Assembly (NCBI GenBank): GCA_003116975.1
Contig: BGKB01000154.1
Location: 99,369-163,368, forward strand
DNA: 64,000 nt
Source of the DNA: Aurantiochytrium sp. KH105
Lineage: Eukaryota > Sar > Bigyra > Thraustochytrida > Thraustochytriidae
Direction: 5' to 3'
The position numbers and the translations under genes were made by a program. The notes beneath the pieces were generated by a model, which worked only from the letters and a program-made list of their open reading frames with translations, was not told the DNA's origin and did not search any database. The first letter of the stretch is position 1; every line of letters begins with the position of its first letter. Positions 1 through 19,323 of this stretch are shown here, piece by piece.

Positions 1-172
1 GAGGAAAAAGTTGAAGAAAGGGAAAGATTAAAAGTTTGATGATGTTGATCGACATGAGATTGGCAATTTCCTGTCAGCCAGTTCTACTGGGGTGCCATGC
101 AAGGAAGTTGCGGAGGTGGTTCTAAAAGAAGGAAGGAAAACAATCTGTTGCAGAGCAGAACTAGTTTCAAAG

Positions 173-1255
173 CTAGGCTAGAAAAAGGAGCCAAAACGCG
201 ACAAAGACTGTCAAGAGTGGATGCGCGATCCGAGAAGTCGAAGAACTCGTAGGCTCAGCTGGCGTCGGCGCAGCAGATGTAGGGCTCGGTGTCGGAGGGC
301 AAGTTTCGTCGCTTTCAATATCGCCCGTGACGAGCTCTGGCTGCGGACCGCACAGCGAATTAAAACTTGCGTTGAAGGTCTCAAGATTCGTAAGGTCAGC
401 CATACTGCTTGGGAGATGCCAGATCTCGTTCTGGGCCACGTCCAAGATTCTCAACGCGATTAAGTCCCCAATGCTCTCTGGAAGATATGCCAGGTTATTT
501 CTTGCTGCGCGCAGATATCGCAAGGTTGTGCATTGACCAATCGATTCTGGCAGCGACAAGAGCTCGTTGTCGGAGACGTGAAGCGAGGTCAATACCGGCA
601 ACTCCGAGATCGACTCTGGTAGAGCAGTGAGCATGTTCGAGGCGGCGTTGAGATAAGTCAAGCTTGACATGCCGCTAATGCTCTCAGGAAGCGACGAAAG
701 AGCATTATTATTAACGAGAACCCTCTGCAGCTTGTCTAGTCTCCCGAGACTCGCTGGAAGCGCGGTCAGCAAATTCCGTGCAAAGTTTACCTCCTTCAGT
801 GCCTTGAGACCTTCCCAATTACTCTGGAGATGGAGCAGATCATTACTTTGCATGACGAGCGTGGTAAGGCTTGATAATTCTCCAAATGATTCCGGGAGTG
901 TAGTGACTGGGCTGCCGTACATGGTGAGACTCTGCAGAGCCGTCAGATCACTGATGGTTTCGGGGAGTGCAGAGATTTCTGTGGACGAAAGATACAGACT
1001 TGTCAAATATCTAAGTTGCTCGATACCTTCCAGCGAAGTAATGTCCTCGTACCGGACAGAAACGTCCTGGAGATTCTCCATTCCGTTAATCACGGATGCA
1101 AAGGTCTCGCCCTCATCGATGTCATTAAAGCAAGACAATTCGGTCGTGGTGCTGCCACACGGAGCCGGTTTGCAGGTACAGTCATGAGCATGGAGGGTCA
1201 TCGCTTCAAGAGCAATGACGGGCAAAACTACAGCAAGAAGTGTTGATGGCTGCAT
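173..1255 (-). CDS. Secreted leucine-rich-repeat surface protein, probably GPI-anchored
   Basis: A 360-aa protein starting at an ATG. The first ~23 residues form a hydrophobic signal peptide. A short Cys-containing segment (residues 26-42, CTCKPAPC) follows, then about ten LRRs of the 22-23-residue 'typical' type (roughly 60-310) with the recurring core LPESI/LTxLPES. A Pro/Thr/Ser stalk (about 318-340) leads to a hydrophobic tail of about 17 residues ending at the stop, with no charged residues after it. That end is the pattern of a GPI-attachment signal or a tail anchor. The LRR consensus resembles Ras-suppressor/Shoc2-type and plant PIRL repeats, but the secretion signal places it outside the cell. 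A role in adhesion or recognition is inferred; the ligand is unknown. It is a complete single exon and the leftmost gene. Confidence 0.8.
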   Translation of the reverse strand: MQPSTLLAVVLPVIALEAMTLHAHDCTCKPAPCGSTTTELSCFNDIDEGETFASVINGMENLQDVSVRYEDITSLEGIEQLRYLTSLYLSSTEISALPETISDLTALQSLTMYGSPVTTLPESFGELSSLTTLVMQSNDLLHLQSNWEGLKALKEVNFARNLLTALPASLGRLDKLQRVLVNNNALSSLPESISGMSSLTYLNAASNMLTALPESISELPVLTSLHVSDNELLSLPESIGQCTTLRYLRAARNNLAYLPESIGDLIALRILDVAQNEIWHLPSSMADLTNLETFNASFNSLCGPQPELVTGDIESDETCPPTPSPTSAAPTPAEPTSSSTSRIAHPLLTVFVAFWLLFLA

Positions 1256-1295
1256 GGTGATGTAACGATAGCTTGAGACTATTTCGAGACGCTGC

Positions 1296-1350
1296 TTTTT
1301 TGCTTGCTACTTTGCTTTCCACTTTGCTTTCAACTTTGCTTTTTGCTTTC
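1296..1350. repeat. Short tandem repeat, ~12-bp unit ACTTTGCTTTCC
   Basis: About four imperfect copies of a pyrimidine-rich 12-mer (ACTTTGCTTTCC / ACTTTGCTTTCA / TTTGCTTTC) lie in the region just upstream of the LRR gene's start codon. Confidence 0.7.
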
Positions 1351-1425
1351 GGGTTTTGCCTGGGCGTGAGATGGCCGACGATGATCCCGGCGACGTACGT
1401 GCCGTGATTCATGAAAACGCTGCCG

Positions 1426-1628
1426 CATGCGCGTCCCACGTGAGGTTTCCTTGCTCGCCTGCTCGCTCCAAGCAGAGATTTTGAGCTTGAATCGATCAAA
1501 GCTTAGAAAGAGGCCTCCACAAAAATAGAATGTATAAAATGAGCGCACGCCATGCTTAAAGCCTGTTTATCTCTTACTCACTCAAGTATACTAACAGCAT
1601 CTACCGATAAGTTGCTGCAGCCACGCAA
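1426..1628 (+). repeat. Direct repeat copy A (~200 bp, degenerate)
   Basis: It aligns end to end with 2002-2202, by eye at about three quarters identity. Shared blocks include CATGCGCGTCCC, TGAATCGATCA, TATAAAA, GAGCGCACGCCATGC, AAAGCCTGTTTA and the CCGATAA-TTGCTG end. Spacing between copies is 576 bp. The copies could be an old tandem segmental duplication or the termini of a small non-autonomous retroelement. No coding capacity lies between them. Confidence 0.75.
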
Positions 1629-2001
1629 CGCGCTGATAGAATGTACGGGCTACCTTGAACGAGGTAAAGTACGATCTGCGCGCGCAGGCTGCTCAGACTT
1701 CACACTTTTTATAAAATGAGTGACGGGCCTCCTCTTCGCCTAATGCTGACTTGACGTGCCAGTGGCGCGCCAGAGACGAACTTGATGGCGAACAGCTTGA
1801 AGTCAGTAATTTTCTTCCATTGAGAGCACCAATCTCAAAATTCCAAAGAGGGAGAGCTGTAAAGGGTGTGAGCATTGCGATGAGGCCGAGAGAAGTGCTC
1901 TTTTCGTTCCAGACAGATCTCATCACTTTTTCAATACACCATCCATACCTTGAGCAATACTTGTCGTCCTGTGTGGCGATGATCAGCAGCAGCCGCCGCC
2001 A

Positions 2002-2202
2002 CATGCGCGTCCCGCGTGAGATTACCTCTCCCACGTTCTTGCTCCAAGTAGGACATCTGCGCCTGAATCGATCACAAGAATTGGGGACACACATGAAAAT
2101 AAAAGTTTATAAAACGAGCGCACGCCATGCTCAAAGCCTGTTTACCTCGTACCTACTCATGTGCTAACAGGAGCCGCCGATAAATTGCTGGAACCATGCA
2201 AC
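2002..2202 (+). repeat. Direct repeat copy B (~200 bp, degenerate)
   Basis: This is the partner of 1426-1628, in the same orientation. The best conserved part is GAGCGCACGCCATGC followed by AAAGCCTGTTTA. The ~370 bp between the copies shows no open frame of interest. Confidence 0.75.
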
Positions 2203-3059
2203 TTGCTGCTATGGCTGTCTGGGTAGTAGAAGCCTTCTTGTGATAGCCTCCATAAGGCCTAAAAGCAGTGTGCCCGAATACGCCCCTCAACGCCACTTCG
2301 AGAAGAAGCACGCGAGCTGCTGCTGCCGCCTTCATTCTTCACATCACTACAAGGCCAGGACAAATTGCAGCAGTTGCAGCTGCTGCTATCGTGCGAAGAT
2401 CAAGCGCAGCTTAGCGATCCATGAGAAAAGTACCCGACGCCTGTCCCACTAGGGAAATTCTTTTGTATGCGCGCACTTGACGAGCAAGAAGGGCGGAGCT
2501 GAATGGCCCAGATCTCAGCCTAGACTCCAGACATTGGCCCAGCTGGATTGCGAATACATGCACACACAAAATTGAAGTGGGCAGGGTGGCATGGAACAAA
2601 GCGGGCGTGCGCCACGGACTCCGCGGCTCTCCTCTCTAGCTGTAAGTGCAGAAGAGAGAAAGGCCCTGGAGCCACACGGACCGCTGAATGTACGTACGAT
2701 CTGCGCGCACAGCAGGCTGCACTGCCCTTGTACTTTCTTTTCTGGGGTTTGGCCTTCGCGAGCTCGATGTGTCTCCAAAACGAAAGGCGGCCTTCTACTT
2801 GGACGTGATTGGAGAGAGATCGACGGTGTATGTCAGACCTTTTGCTTGTAAGACCTGTCTTTTATTTCCATCAATACACGCCACGTGGCATGAGATGCCA
2901 ACACGGACTCAAGATTTGGCAAAGACTGCAAATAAAAAGAGCAATGTAAAATCCCTAACAATTTTGAACCTGAACGGGCAAGGTCCGCGCCAAAAAGAAT
3001 GCGAGATCGACGCCCGAGCTGCGCGAGATTAGAGCTACACTTCAAAGCACGCGAATTTT

Positions 3060-4589
3060 TTACTGCTGTTCCTTGGGAAGGCGAAAGACAGGATTGAGGG
3101 ACTCCTTCTCCGAGATGATACGAAGCACCTCCGCCAACAATGGCGCGATGGAGATCCAGGTGATCTTGTCCGTGGGCTTGTCCTCGTAGCCGATAGGGTG
3201 CGAGGCCGTGTTGGAGACGACGACATGGTCGAGTAGGGCTCGGTCAATGCGCTCAAGGGCATCACGAGAAAAGAGACCGTGCGTGGCAAATCCATACACG
3301 TTGCGAGCGCCACCAGCTTTGAGTGCACTTGCGGCGTTGCTCATGGACTGGCCCGAGTCAATGATATCTTGAACGATGATAGCGTCGCAATCCGCAATCG
3401 CCTCCTCGTCACCAACGATCTCATGTTCGAGAGCCGTGCTCGGGTCCGTGCCAACCGAGGTTGCGCTCACAGCGGCTGCGGTCTGCGGCTGCTCCTTGCG
3501 CTCTTGCTCCTCGAGATTCGGTTTGCGAAGGACCATTGCAAAGCGAGCCTCCGGCACGCCCTTCTCAATGAGAACATTCCAAAATTCCTTGGCCCGGCTC
3601 ACAGCCTTCTCGTCCGGAGCAACGACGACAACATTGCGGCGCGGAGCATCTTCAGAGGCGCTGTCCGGGACGTTGACCATCTTTTCGGCAAAGTACAAGG
3701 CGCCGACCTTGATGGCAGTGATGTTGTCGCTCGGCACAGCCGGGGACAAGAATCCTTGCATCTGGCCGCTGTGCATGTCCACGCAAACGAGTCTGTCAGC
3801 GCCCATGGTCTCGATCATAGTCATGATATCCCTCGCTGCAATGGGAGACCGCTCACGACCGCGCTTCATGTCGCTTCGGGCATATCCGCAGTACGGCATA
3901 ACGACCGTAATGGTCTTGGCCGAGGACCTGCGCATCGTGGAGATCATGAGCAAAAGCTCCATGAGGGAATCGTTGACCGAGGGCGGGCACGTCGACTGCA
4001 CGAGAATCACGTGTTTTCCGCGAATGTTCTCGTTCACCTTGATGGAGCATTCGCCGTCAGCGAAGCTTGAGACGTTCATGTTGCCCAGAGAAACGCCAAG
4101 ATACTTGGCGATATCCTCTGCGAGGGGCACATTTCCGTTTCCACTAAAAATCATCGTCTTGCTCGGGTCAGCCAAGGTCCGGCCACTATAGTACGTGAAC
4201 TTCGAGGTCAGGACCTCGTCGTTGCCGTCGGCCTCGAGGGACCCGGCGGCCGCGGGCTCGGCGTGCGCCGGGGTCGCGGTCTCCTTGTAGACGATGGCGT
4301 ACGCGACGCCGCCGCCGAGAGCCCACACGCCGGCGCACGCGGCCAGGGCGCCGTACTTGAGCGAGCTGCTCGTCGCGGGCCTGCCTACCTGCGCCGCCGC
4401 CGCCGCCGCGCCCTGCGCCGCGGCCTTGGCCGCCTGCGCGCTCGTCGCCTGCGCGCTCGTCGCCCGCGCGCTCGTCGCGAGCGTCCGCCATCCCCGGCCC
4501 TCCGCCGCGCCGCGGGCCGAGCACCCGCGCGGACCCGCGCGCGCCGCGCGCGCCGCGCGCGCCACGCGCGCCGCCGCCCTCGAAAGCAT
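3060..4589 (-). CDS. PRPS: Ribose-phosphate pyrophosphokinase (PRPP synthetase) family protein, mitochondrial and membrane-anchored form
   Basis: A 509-aa protein from the ATG at 4589. The open frame continues upstream, but that part is Arg/Pro-rich and starts without a good domain. Residues 1-40 are Arg/Ala-rich without acidic residues, typical of a mitochondrial presequence. Residues 78-101 form one transmembrane helix. The class-I PRPP synthetase fold runs from 132 to 505: FSGNGNVPLAEDIA (148-161), FADGE (176-180), PYCGYARSD (232-240), DMHSGQMQGF (271-280) and a PRPP-loop-like segment VQDIIDSGQSM (406-416). Enzymes of this family join ATP and ribose-5-phosphate to make PRPP for nucleotide, His and Trp synthesis. 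Here the usual SPDAGG flexible region reads APDEKA, and the first acidic residue of the DDxxD loop is Gln. A ~35-residue insertion (358-393) recalls PRPP-synthetase-associated proteins. Catalytic competence is therefore uncertain. It is head-to-head with UreG. Confidence 0.85.
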   Translation of the reverse strand: MLSRAAARVARAARAARAGPRGCSARGAAEGRGWRTLATSARATSAQATSAQAAKAAAQGAAAAAAQVGRPATSSSLKYGALAACAGVWALGGGVAYAIVYKETATPAHAEPAAAGSLEADGNDEVLTSKFTYYSGRTLADPSKTMIFSGNGNVPLAEDIAKYLGVSLGNMNVSSFADGECSIKVNENIRGKHVILVQSTCPPSVNDSLMELLLMISTMRRSSAKTITVVMPYCGYARSDMKRGRERSPIAARDIMTMIETMGADRLVCVDMHSGQMQGFLSPAVPSDNITAIKVGALYFAEKMVNVPDSASEDAPRRNVVVVAPDEKAVSRAKEFWNVLIEKGVPEARFAMVLRKPNLEEQERKEQPQTAAAVSATSVGTDPSTALEHEIVGDEEAIADCDAIIVQDIIDSGQSMSNAASALKAGGARNVYGFATHGLFSRDALERIDRALLDHVVVSNTASHPIGYEDKPTDKITWISIAPLLAEVLRIISEKESLNPVFRLPKEQQ

Positions 4590-5217
4590 CTGCGCCTGCG
4601 CCAGACTTGCTCGCGAGCCCAAGCGGGGTCTGCGCCGGCCTCGCGATCGTGCTCGCGCTCCACCGGCATCGCGGGTGGCCCTGCGCCCGCGCGGCGCACA
4701 CCCCCGGCCGGGCGCACACCCGGGTCCCCGGGGACGCCTCTGGAGGGGAGGGAGAGGGAGGGAGCTCGTCGTCCGAAGAGGGCGTGGCGGCCGGCGAGCA
4801 GACGCGGTGGAGGCGCGGCAGCGAACGATCGTGTCGACCGGGAGAGCTTCTTGCTCTTTGTGGCCATTTGTGGTGGAGGTGGCTGGAGGTGCCAAGGAGG
4901 GGGGGGGGAGGAAAGCCGAAAGGATGGGAAGTAAAAGGGGCAGATTTGCAGATCGCGGTCGCTGATCCCCTGGTCCCGATCCGGTACGCGCCAAGAACAA
5001 GATTAATCTCTGCGCTTCGCAGCGAAAACGACGGTCTCTCTCCGCCCCGCGCCACGCCCTGCAGCTCCACGCTCGTCGCCGCTCCCGCCCGTCTATTTCA
5101 ACACCCACTCCACTCATTCACTCGTTCATTCATCCATTTCACTGTCACTGTCATTCATTCCGCCGTGGGCGTCTTCGACTACTGTGGTGGCGCTTGGGAA
5201 AAAAGATATTTTGGCCA

Positions 5218-5246
5218 CACCCATCACCACCATCACCATCACCATC
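5218..5246 (+). repeat. Trinucleotide (CAC/CAT) microsatellite
   Basis: Imperfect CCATCA/CCACCATCACCAT run in the UreG upstream region. Confidence 0.8.
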
Positions 5247-5470
5247 GTCCTCGACCTCGCCCACCGCATCGACGACCTCCAAGCCGAAGTCGAAGCTCGC
5301 CCTCGCCAGGGAGGGCTAGCTCTTCTCTCCTCCTCTCTTCGCCTCGCCGCGACCGCGACTGCGACGGCGACGCGCAGCTGCTGCCGATACTGGCCGCAGT
5401 GCTCGCGCGTCCCGATTCGGATTTTGTGTTCGCAACAAGGAGCGTCGCCTGGATCGAGGTGGCCGTGCGG

Positions 5471-5549
5471 AGCGCGAAGGAGAGCAGAGCGCGAAGGAGC
5501 AGAGCGCGAAGGAGAGCAGGCGCGAAGAAGAGCAGAACGCGAAGGGGAG
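5471..5549 (+). repeat. Tandem repeat, five copies of a 15-17-bp unit AGCGCGAAGGAGAGCAG
   Basis: Successive units begin at about 5471, 5488, 5503, 5520 and 5536. The array ends about 40 bp before the UreG start codon, so it probably lies in the 5' UTR. Confidence 0.8.
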
Positions 5550-5588
5550 GCGGTGAGTATCTTCAAGAGCGGCGGTCGGTCTGTGAGG

Positions 5589-6443
5589 ATGGCGGGCGAG
5601 GAGGCTGCCGGCAAGGCGTGCACGTTCAAGGAGGGCGAGGGCGCCGGCGACGACGCGGCGCACGGACACTCGCACTCGCACGGGCACGACCACGCCCACG
5701 GAGGACACGGGCACTCGCATGAGATCCTGGACGGGCCTGGCGACTACGCCAAGCGCGAGGCGCCCATGAACATGCAGGACGGCCGCGAGAGCTTTGAGAA
5801 GCGCGCATTCACGATTGGCATCGGCGGCCCCGTGGGGAGCGGCAAGACGGCGCTCACGATGCAGCTGTGCAGGCACTTCCGCGAGACGGACCACGAAAAC
5901 ATCGTTGCCATCACCAACGACATCTTCACGCGCGAGGACGGCGAGTTCCTCGTTCGGAACGAGGCCCTCGCCCCGGAGCGCATCAAGCCCATCGAGACCG
6001 GTGGCTGCCCCCACGCCGCGATCCGCGAAGACGTCTCGTCGAACCTTGCTGCCGCGGAGGAGCTCACGGCCAAGTTCCACCCGGAGCTCATCCTGCTCGA
6101 GTCGGGCGGCGATAACCTCAGCGCCAATTTTAGCCGCGAGCTCGCGGATTACATTATCTACGTCATCGACGTTGCCGGCGGCGACAAGGTGCCTCGCAAG
6201 GGCGGTCCCGGTGTAACGCAGTCTGATCTCCTCGTCATCAACAAAACAGACCTCGCCGAACTGGTTGGCGCCGATCTCGACGTTATGAAGCGCGACGCGG
6301 CCAAGATGCGCGGAACGGGTCCCACTCTCTTCACACAGGTCAAGAACAAGGTTGGCGTCGCGGAGGTCGCCGATCACATCCTCAAGTCTCTGGCCGAGAT
6401 GGACCCCAGCTCCAACAAGCGTCGCAAGATCGCCGAGGCGTGA
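5589..6443 (+). CDS. ureG: Urease accessory GTPase UreG
   Basis: A 284-aa protein from the first in-frame ATG. UreG hydrolyses GTP to drive Ni2+ delivery into apo-urease with UreD/UreF(/UreH) in the cytosol. Motifs seen: a His-rich N-terminal tail (10 His in residues 25-44), P-loop [11 protein letters not shown] (79-89), the nickel-binding CPH motif (140-142) preceded by ETGG, ESGGDNL (171-177) and the G4 motif NKTDL (218-222). The His-rich tail is typical of plant and some bacterial UreG and is thought to store or bind nickel. The C-terminus ends in a basic [11 protein letters not shown] tail. Length is close to plant UreG. No urease structural or other accessory gene is nearby, as expected of a dispersed eukaryotic pathway. 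Confidence 0.96.
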   Translation: MAGEEAAGKACTFKEGEGAGDDAAHGHSHSHGHDHAHGGHGHSHEILDGPGDYAKREAPMNMQDGRESFEKRAFTIGIGGPVGSGKTALTMQLCRHFRETDHENIVAITNDIFTREDGEFLVRNEALAPERIKPIETGGCPHAAIREDVSSNLAAAEELTAKFHPELILLESGGDNLSANFSRELADYIIYVIDVAGGDKVPRKGGPGVTQSDLLVINKTDLAELVGADLDVMKRDAAKMRGTGPTLFTQVKNKVGVAEVADHILKSLAEMDPSSNKRRKIAEA

Positions 6444-6788
6444 TGCCTTCCTTTTTCTTCATAAAATTTTCAGAACCTCTTTTTTTTTTTTTTCTTCTTT
6501 TTGCAAATGTGCAGACGCCGGTGTCACGATCAGGCACGGGGCTACGGCGAGATTTAATTTGACCTTTCGTGGAGAAAACTCCTGCTGCTGGTCATGGCTG
6601 CTGCTGCATACCTTGCGAGCGCCAGTCGCCAAAATCGCCCCTTGCCTGGTCCGTAAAAAAAGTAAATTTAAACAATGCAGAGACCGCGCGTTTCTCAACA
6701 CGTGCGCGCGGGTCCGAATATCAGTTGGAAAGAGAGAAAGGGTAGGAGGGGGGGGGGGGCGTCTTCACGTCTCTCCTTCGCCTTTTGA
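6444..6788. other. Convergent 3' flank between UreG and BRWD-like gene
   Basis: 345 bp without a gene. It contains a run of 14 T at about 6480-6493 and a run of about 10 G near 6749-6759. Both 3' UTRs are expected here. Confidence 0.6.
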
Positions 6789-16178
<9,390 letters not shown>

Positions 16179-16395
16179 GGCGGCGCGAGGCGGGCCGCGC
16201 GAGCGAGCCGCGGCTCGGCGGCAGGAGTGCGCGGACGCGCGGGCGCGGGCGCGGGCGCGGGCGCGAGCGCGAGGGAGGCTGCACGGGCGCAGGGAGCCGC
16301 GGCGAGGGCGCCGCGGGGCGCCGCCGGGGCGGTGGTCAAGGGCGGGGGGCGCGCGGGCGCGGGCGCGGGCGGCGTCGCCTGCCGGCTGCCGGCTG

Positions 16396-16396
<1 letters not shown>

Positions 16397-16426
<30 letters not shown>

Positions 16427-16438
16427 CGCGCGCGCGCG
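16397..16438 (+). repeat. (TGCC)7 microsatellite followed by a (GC)n run
   Basis: Seven perfect TGCC units (16397-16424) followed directly by alternating G and C to about 16438, some 220 bp upstream of the BRWD-like start codon. Confidence 0.9.
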
Positions 16439-16600
16439 GGGAGCGGCCGGTCGACCGGGGATCGGAGGATCGATCGATCGATCAGAGTCTGCCCCGCCTT
16501 CTTCCCTCCCTTCTTCTCCCTTTCTCTCTCTTTTGCAGCGCGGCTGATTCTTTTTCCCTGCGCTTGGGCGAGCCGCGCCGCGCACTGCGCTATCGCCGCG

Positions 16601-16658
16601 GGCAAGTGTGCAATGGCTGCGCGCAAGTGCGGAATGGCTGCCCGCAAGTGCAGAATCG
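16601..16658 (+). repeat. Three tandem copies of a ~20-bp unit GCAAGTGCGGAATGGCTGC
   Basis: Copies begin near 16602, 16623 and 16643. The third is diverged at its end. Confidence 0.75.
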
Positions 16659-17737
16659 CGTCGCGGCGGGCAGGCGCGGGAAGTTCCGTTTTATGAACGG
16701 AAGAGCGAGGATATACTCTGACTGCCGGCGCCGCGCTCTGCTTGGCCGCCTTTGCGAGGGCCGGCGGGCGTGCGGACGGGCACGAATACAAGTTTTTGCA
16801 AGCGCGGGTCTTTCATGGATGGGTGCCGCGCAGCCAAGGAAGCTAAAGCAGCGATGTTGACAGTGAGACCCTCCGCGAGCTTGCTGCGCGGCAAATCGCG
16901 GCGAGAGTAGAAGAGGAAACCTGGAGGTCGGGCACTTTCTTTTGGACCACTCTTCGCGTTTCAATGTAGTCGCGAGGAGAGATTTGAGGTCGTGTACGTT
17001 AGCGACGAGTCGCGCGTCTAACATGGGCAGGCAGCGCGAGGCGAGGCAATGTAAAATGCGTGAATTTTGACAGAATGGTGCCCCGTGCACACAATTTATA
17101 GATGTTGGGTTGGTTGGCTTTTCAAAAAATAACTGTTTTGGCTCTTGGCCTCGCCTGATAATTTCCATGTCGAATGTAGCCTTTATGTGGATGGTAGAAA
17201 AAGTCGACGGCTGCAAGTAAAAATGGTACGCACCAAGTTGAAGCAGGGATTCCTTCTCTCGTTCTTGGCCAGACCTGGTCTTGCTCTGACTGGTCGCATG
17301 GTGGCGACGTCATTCACTACTTTTGAGCTGCTTCGTATACTAGGCCTATACCATGGTGTACGTGGTCATTTCTTTTCATCTAGTATCGTGTAGTAGCATT
17401 TTATGCATGCACGCCGCGGCGAGGGAGCACCACGGTTGGGCTTGCCACCACAATGAAAAAAAAGCACAAAAAAATAAAATAAAAAAATCATCGAGGACAA
17501 GATCGACGGCAGACTCCGTCCAGGCGGCACGCGCGACCGGTCGGTGCCGGGCGCTCGCTCGCTCGTCGCCGCGGTTGGCGCTCTCCGGGCCCTCGCTCCG
17601 CGCGCGTCGTTTCCCTTCGCGCGAGATCTTTGTCGCGCGGCAGTCAGGCAGACAGCCAGCCTTTCGTCCGCGCGCGAAACGGGTGACGGTGGTTGTTGGT
17701 GTGGCGCACAGGCCAAGCCAGCGACGTGACCAGCACC

Positions 17738-19267
17738 ATGTTCGGGAGCTCCACGGCCAGCAGCAACCCTTTCGGAGGGGCGGCGAGTGGCGGCGGCGGC
17801 GGCGGCCTCTTTGGTGGCTCGTCCTCCACTCCGGCCTCGGGCGGTGGTCTCTTTGGATCGTCGACGCCGCAGCAAAACAGCGGCGGCCTCTTTGGGTCGT
17901 CTACGCCGCAACAGAATAACAGCGGCGGCGGTGGCGGTCTCTTTGGATCGTCAACACCGCAGCAGAGCGGTGGTGGTCTCTTTGGAGGGTCTTCCACGGC
18001 TCAACCCCAGCAACAAAACAGTGGCGGAGGTGGGCTCTTTGGAGGTTCGAATTCCGCAACTTCGGGGTCCCTCTTTGGCGGTTCTTCATCCTCGGCGGCG
18101 CCCTCAGGCGGCGGCCTTTTCGGCGGCAGCGGCGGCAACACTTCTTCATCAAATTCCGGGTCCCTTTTTGGTGGGACCTCGAATACTGGCGGAGGTGGTC
18201 TTTTTGGCAACACGAACAATAATAACAATAGCAGCGGCGGCGGTCTTTTCGGCAGCAGCAATAACAACAACAACAACAACAACAGCGGTGGCGGCCTCTT
18301 TGGTAGTAGCAACAACAGTGGTGGCGGCGGCGGAGGAGGAGGTCTCTTCGGCAATACCAACAATAACAATAATGGTGGAGGTGGCCTCTTTGGCAACACC
18401 AACAATAACAACAACAGTGGCGGCGGCGGCCTCTTCGGCGCAAACAATAACCAGCAGCAGCAACAACAACAAGTCCAGCAACAACAGCAAATCCCCTTTA
18501 CTGGCGCGCTGCAGCTGCTGGCGTACGCAGACGCGAGCGATCTTCAGTTCGGATCCATTCCAGAAGGCGCGACAGGTCTCGCAGACTGCGTGCGGGTACG
18601 CGTTGTCCCGGAACCGCTACACACGCAGCTTCTCGAGCAGCAAGTGGAGATGAATCGGCAGGGCAAGATGCTTCGCGACATGCTCAATCAGTCAAACGCT
18701 GAGGCCTTGCGTCTCCTGGAAAAGACGGCGCAGGTAGACCAGGGCGTCCTGCACTTGCGCAACTCGCTCAAGCGCCAGGAAGAAATGGTCGTCGGACTCA
18801 AGGCGGACGCGAGGTCCTTTAAAGCCGTCGACGATGCGCTGCACGAGGCAAGACGCATGGCGCACCCAGGCGGGTTCACGACAAACAAAGCCATTCCGTC
18901 TGACTTTTTCTGGCTCTTGCTGCGTTCGCTCGAGAGTCGATTGACAGAGTACGAGGCACGTACCAAGGAGCTTAGTACGCTTCTTTCGAGCCAAGAGCGT
19001 TCGCGAAACCGCTCGGCAATTCAGGTTATTGTTTCGATTCTCCGTCAGCAGCACCAGACCTTCAAGGCGATGGCGGCTGCTGTTGCCGAGATGCACGATA
19101 AGATGGACGAGCTTCGCGAACAGTACAAGGAGTGGCATCTCATGGTACACGGCGACGTCCCCCGCGATTTTCAGCAAGAGGACAACAAAGAGCGAGAGCG
19201 CCGGCGAAAGCTTTTGCGCAAGGTCGACGAGCAAGCTGCCATGTGGACGGGGCCTGCCAATGGGGGC

Positions 19268-19323
<56 letters not shown>

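Larger units (their letters stand above)
1256..3059. other. Gene-poor intergenic stretch between LRR gene and PRPS homologue
   Basis: About 1.8 kb with no convincing gene. The short open frames on both strands lack recognisable domains or composition. It holds a short tandem repeat at 1296-1350 and a pair of ~200-bp direct repeats at 1426-1628 and 2002-2202. A small related fragment also recurs: the 15-mer TACGATCTGCGCGC plus a GCAGGCTGC block occurs near 1670-1692 and again near 2695-2720. TATAAAA-like strings occur near 1532, 1709 and 2108. It contains the LRR gene's upstream side and the 3' flank of the PRPS homologue. Confidence 0.6.
4590..5588. promoter_or_regulatory. Divergent intergenic/5'UTR region between PRPS homologue and UreG
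   Basis: A 999-bp head-to-head spacer that must hold both promoters. The half next to PRPS is extremely GC-rich and open in several frames purely from composition. It also contains a CCATCA/CACCAT microsatellite near 5218-5246 and a 15-17-bp tandem repeat at 5471-5549. A GTGAGT string at 5553-5558 resembles a splice donor, but no matching acceptor was identified. Confidence 0.5.
16179..17737. promoter_or_regulatory. Divergent intergenic region between BRWD-like gene and NUP58
   Basis: A 1.56-kb head-to-head spacer. The BRWD side is very GC-rich and carries a (TGCC)7 run, a GC dinucleotide run, a CCGGTCGACCGG palindrome (about 16446) and a GATC run near 16470-16485. A 20-bp triplicate sits at 16601-16658. 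From 16,700 to 17,690 I see no gene and no recognisable element. Arg-rich open frames here are compositional. Confidence 0.5.

Noticed and set aside
1426-2202. A complete LTR retrotransposon
   Set aside because: No gag/pol coding sequence, and clean TG...CA termini, primer-binding site or target duplications were not seen; kept only as a direct repeat pair.
4263-4965. Overlapping + strand frames (223 codons) and - strand frames over the PRPS 5' end
   Set aside because: Arg/Ala/Pro-only composition caused by GC-rich DNA; the PRPS frame has the conserved domain.
4590-5117. Extending PRPS upstream by 176 residues
   Set aside because: The extension is low-complexity and hides a good mitochondrial presequence that starts at ATG 4589.
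5553-5588. Intron starting at GTGAGT in the UreG leader
   Set aside because: No suitable acceptor before the UreG start and the coding frame needs none; left as an unconfirmed string.
5316-6377. 353-codon - strand frame opposite UreG
   Set aside because: Antisense shadow of a clearly conserved GTPase gene.
16590-17216. 208-codon - strand frame between BRWD and NUP58
   Set aside because: No domain, mixed composition, overlaps a 20-bp tandem repeat and likely promoter DNA.
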